Source: Apostichopus japonicus
Taxonomy: Eukaryota; Echinodermata; Holothuroidea; Aspidochirotida; Stichopodidae
Assembly (NCBI RefSeq): GCF_037975245.1
Contig: NC_092569.1
Location: 13,786,501-13,846,500 of the forward strand
DNA: 60,000 nucleotides
Direction of reading: 5' to 3'
Shown here: piece by piece, positions 57,146 through 60,000 of the stretch
How positions within the stretch are numbered: the first letter of the stretch is position 1
Layout: the number at the start of each line of letters is the position of its first letter
Notes under the pieces: model-generated
The model's database searches: none
What the model saw: only the letters and a program-made list of their open reading frames with translations
Told to the model about the DNA's origin: nothing
Program-made: the position numbers and the translations under genes

Positions 57146-60000
57146 TGTTTATGGTGTATTTTAATCCTATTCGTAAGTATATCAATAGCTTAATCCTTGT
57201 CGTAAATATTCTAAACCACAGACAGATATTCATAGTTTAATCTTATTCGTATGTATTCTAAGCCACAGATATTCATAGATTAATCATATTAATATTTTAA
57301 GCCACAGATATTCATAGTTTTATCCTATTCGTAAGTAATCTAAGCCGCATATATCCATAGATTACTCCTACTGGTAAGTATTCTAAGCCACAGATATTCA
57401 TAGATTAATCATATTAGTAAGTATTCTAAGCCACAGATATCCATAGCTTAATCATACTCGTAAATATTCTAAGCTACATATTTTCATAGTTTAATCCTAT
57501 TCGTAAGTATCCTAAGCCACAGATATTCATAGTTTAATCCTATTCGTAAGTATTCTAAGCTACAGATATTCATATTTTAATAATATTCGTAATTACTCAA
57601 AGCAACATATATTCATAGCTTAATACGATTCGTAATTACTCAAAGCAACAGACATTCATAGATTAATCTTATTCGTAAGTATTCTAAGCCACAGATATTC
57701 ATAGCTTAAGCCTATTCGTAAGTATTTTAAGCCACAGATATTTATAGTTTAATCCTATTCGTAAGTATTCAAAGCAACAGATATTAATAGTTTAATACCA
57801 TTCGCAAGTATCATAAGCCACATATATTCATAGCGTTAGCCTATTCGTAAGTATCATAAGCCACATAAATTTATATCTTAAGCATATTCGTAAGTATTCT
57901 AAGCCATATATATTTATAAATTAATCCTGTTCGTCAGTATTCTAAGCCACAGATATTCATAGTTTAATCCTATTTGTGAGTATTCTAAGCCACAGGATAT
58001 TAAAAATCCAATCCTACTCGTCAATATACTAAGCCATATATATTTATAGATTAATCCTATTCGTAAGTATTCTAAGACACAGATATTCATAGCGTAAGTC
58101 TATTCGTATGTATTCTAGGCCACATATATTTATAGCCTAAGCCAATTCGTATGTATTCTAAGCCACAGATATTCATAGCTTAAGTCTATTCGTATGTATT
58201 TTAAGCCATATATATTTTTAGATTAATCCTATTCGTAAGTATTCTAAGCCACAGATATTCATAGCTTAAGGTTATTCTTATGTATTCTAAGACACATATA
58301 TTTATAGCGTAAGCCAATTCGTATATATTCTAAGCCACAGATATTCATAGCTTAAGCCTACTGGTATGTATTCTAAGCCATATATATTTATAGATTAATC
58401 CTATTTGTTAGAATTCTAAGCCACAGATATTCGTAGCTTAAGCCTAACCGTATTTATTTTAAGCCATATATATTTATAGATTAATCCTATTCGTAAGTAT
58501 TCTAAGCCACAGATATTTTAGCTTAAGCCTATTCGTATGTATTCTAAGCCACAGATATTTATAGATTAATCCTATTCGTAAATATTCTAAGCCACATATA
58601 TTCATAGCTTAAGTCTATTCTTATGTATTCTAAGCCATATATCCTTATAGATTAATCCTATTCGTATGTTTATAAAGCCATATATATTTATAGATTAATC
58701 CTATTCGTAAGTATTCTAAGACACTGATATTCATAGCTTAAGTCTATTCGTATGTATTCTAAGCCACATATTTATAGCCTAAGCCAATTCATATGTATTC
58801 TAAGCCACAGATATTCATAGCTTAAGGTTATTCTTATGTATTCTAAGACACATATATTTATAGCGTAAGCCAATTCGTATATATTCTAAGCCACAGATAT
58901 TCATAGCTTAAGCCTACTGGTATGTATTCTAAGCCATATATATTTATAGATTAATCCTATTCGTTAGAATTCTAAGCCACAGATATTCGTAGCTTAAGCC
59001 TAACCGTATTTATTTTAAGCCATATATATTTATAGATAAATCCTATTCGTAAGTATTCTAAGCCACAGATATTCATAGCTTTAGTCTATTCGTATGTATT
59101 CTAAGCCATATATATTTATAGATTAATCCTATTCGTATGTATTCTAAGCCTTATATATTTAAAGATTAATCCTATTCGTAAGTATTCTAAGCCACAGATA
59201 TTCATAGCGTAAGTCTATTCGTATGTATTCTAGGTCACATATATTTATAGCCTAAGCCAATTCGTAAGTATTCTAAGCCACATATATTCATAGCTTAAGT
59301 CTATTCGTATGTATTCTTAGCCATATATATTTATAGCATAAGCAAATTCGTATGTATTCTAAGCCACAGATATTCATAGCTTAAGCCTATTCGTATGTAT
59401 TCTAAGCCATATATAATTATAGATTAATCCTATTCGTAAGTATTCTAAGCCACAGATATTCATAGCTTTAGCCTATTCGTATGTATTCTAAGCCATATAT
59501 ATTTATATATTAATCCTTTTCGTAAATATCCTAAGCCATATATATTCATAGCTTAAGCATATTCGCCACATATATTTATAGCCTAAGCCAATTCGTAGGT
59601 ATTCTAAGCCATCTATATTCATCGATTAATCATATTCGTAAGTATTCTAAGCCACACATTCGTATGTATTCTAAGCCATATATATTTATAGATTTATCCT
59701 ATTCGTAAGTATTCTAAGCCACATATATTCATAGCTTAAGTCTATTCGTATGTATTCTAAGACACATATATTTATAGCCTAAGCCAATTCTTAAGTATTC
59801 TAAGCCACAGATATTCATAGCTTAAGTCTATTCGTATGTATTCTAAGCCACATATATTTATAGCCTAAGCCAATTCCTATGTATTCTAAGCCACAGATAT
59901 TCATAGCTTAAGCCTATTTGTATGTATTCTAAGACACATATATTTATAGCTTAAGCCAAATCGTATGTATTGTAAGTCACAGATATTCATAGCTTAAGTC
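57146..60000. repeat. 43-bp satellite, subfamily 2, with higher-order structure, runs off the window
   Basis: About 66 units of 43 bp contain ATTCTAAGCCACAGATATTC, ATAGCTTAAG and CCTATTCGTAAGT. From about 57900 two unit types alternate in many places: CCATATATATTTATAGATTA and CCACAGATATTCATAGCTTA, giving 86-bp dimers. A larger block at about 58260-58490 recurs at 58816-59045. It shares the GCCACAGATATTCATAGAT core with subfamily 1. Confidence 0.96.

Noticed and set aside
55720-60000. CRISPR-like or gene-family array
   Set aside because: 43-bp units directly abut and vary along their whole length; no spacers and no conserved reading frame.

Overview
This is nuclear DNA from an animal, most likely a marine invertebrate deuterostome. 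An echinoderm such as a sea cucumber is my guess, with low certainty. The evidence is one gene with 11 canonical GT-AG introns whose internal exon lengths (98, 173, 145, 99 and 123 nt) are, as I recall them, those of vertebrate ACE, together with dense (TA)n microsatellites, tRNA-derived SINEs, LINE and Penelope-like remnants, and hAT-like and TTAA-type DNA transposons. Nothing looks bacterial.

The only recognisable host gene lies on the minus strand from 34156 (ATG) to 13899 (TAA). It is a single-domain, apparently secreted angiotensin-converting enzyme (peptidase family M2). Twelve coding exons join into an uninterrupted 620-residue reading frame with a signal peptide, the HEMGH zinc motif, the third zinc ligand Glu, the chloride-site residues and six Cys at the family positions. 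Its substrate carboxylate pocket is not that of classical ACE: it carries the ACE2-type Arg and has lost the usual Gln, Lys and Tyr.

Layout. 1-13.9 kb: no host gene; a tRNA-SINE with (TA)n tail, a CR1/Rex1-like LINE fragment split by a hAT-like element with 8-bp target duplication, a tail-to-tail SINE pair, a degenerate copy of a tRNA-plus-hammerhead element, and a foldback element. 13.9-34.2 kb: the ACE gene. Its introns hold a degenerate Penelope-like retroelement (RT and GIY-YIG, intron 7), TTAA-flanked elements (introns 9 and 6), a hAT-like element (intron 6), minisatellites (introns 2, 5 and 6) and, in intron 1 in sense orientation, a tRNA-like element carrying an intact-looking hammerhead ribozyme. 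34.2-55.7 kb: no gene recognised; a U2 snRNA 5'-end fragment fused to unrelated sequence about 0.6 kb upstream of the ACE start, a 301-bp tandem repeat, a MITE-like element with telomere-like repeats, two more hAT-like elements, a perfect 14-bp minisatellite, and a probable foldback element with inverted arrays of a short repeat. 55.7-60 kb: two related 43-bp satellite subfamilies, the second with higher-order structure and continuing off the window.

The most interesting signal is the combination of a tRNA-like promoter head and a short-stem-III hammerhead ribozyme in a repeated element. One copy is transcribed as part of the ACE pre-mRNA, and a Penelope-like element, the class known to carry such ribozymes, lies in the same gene.
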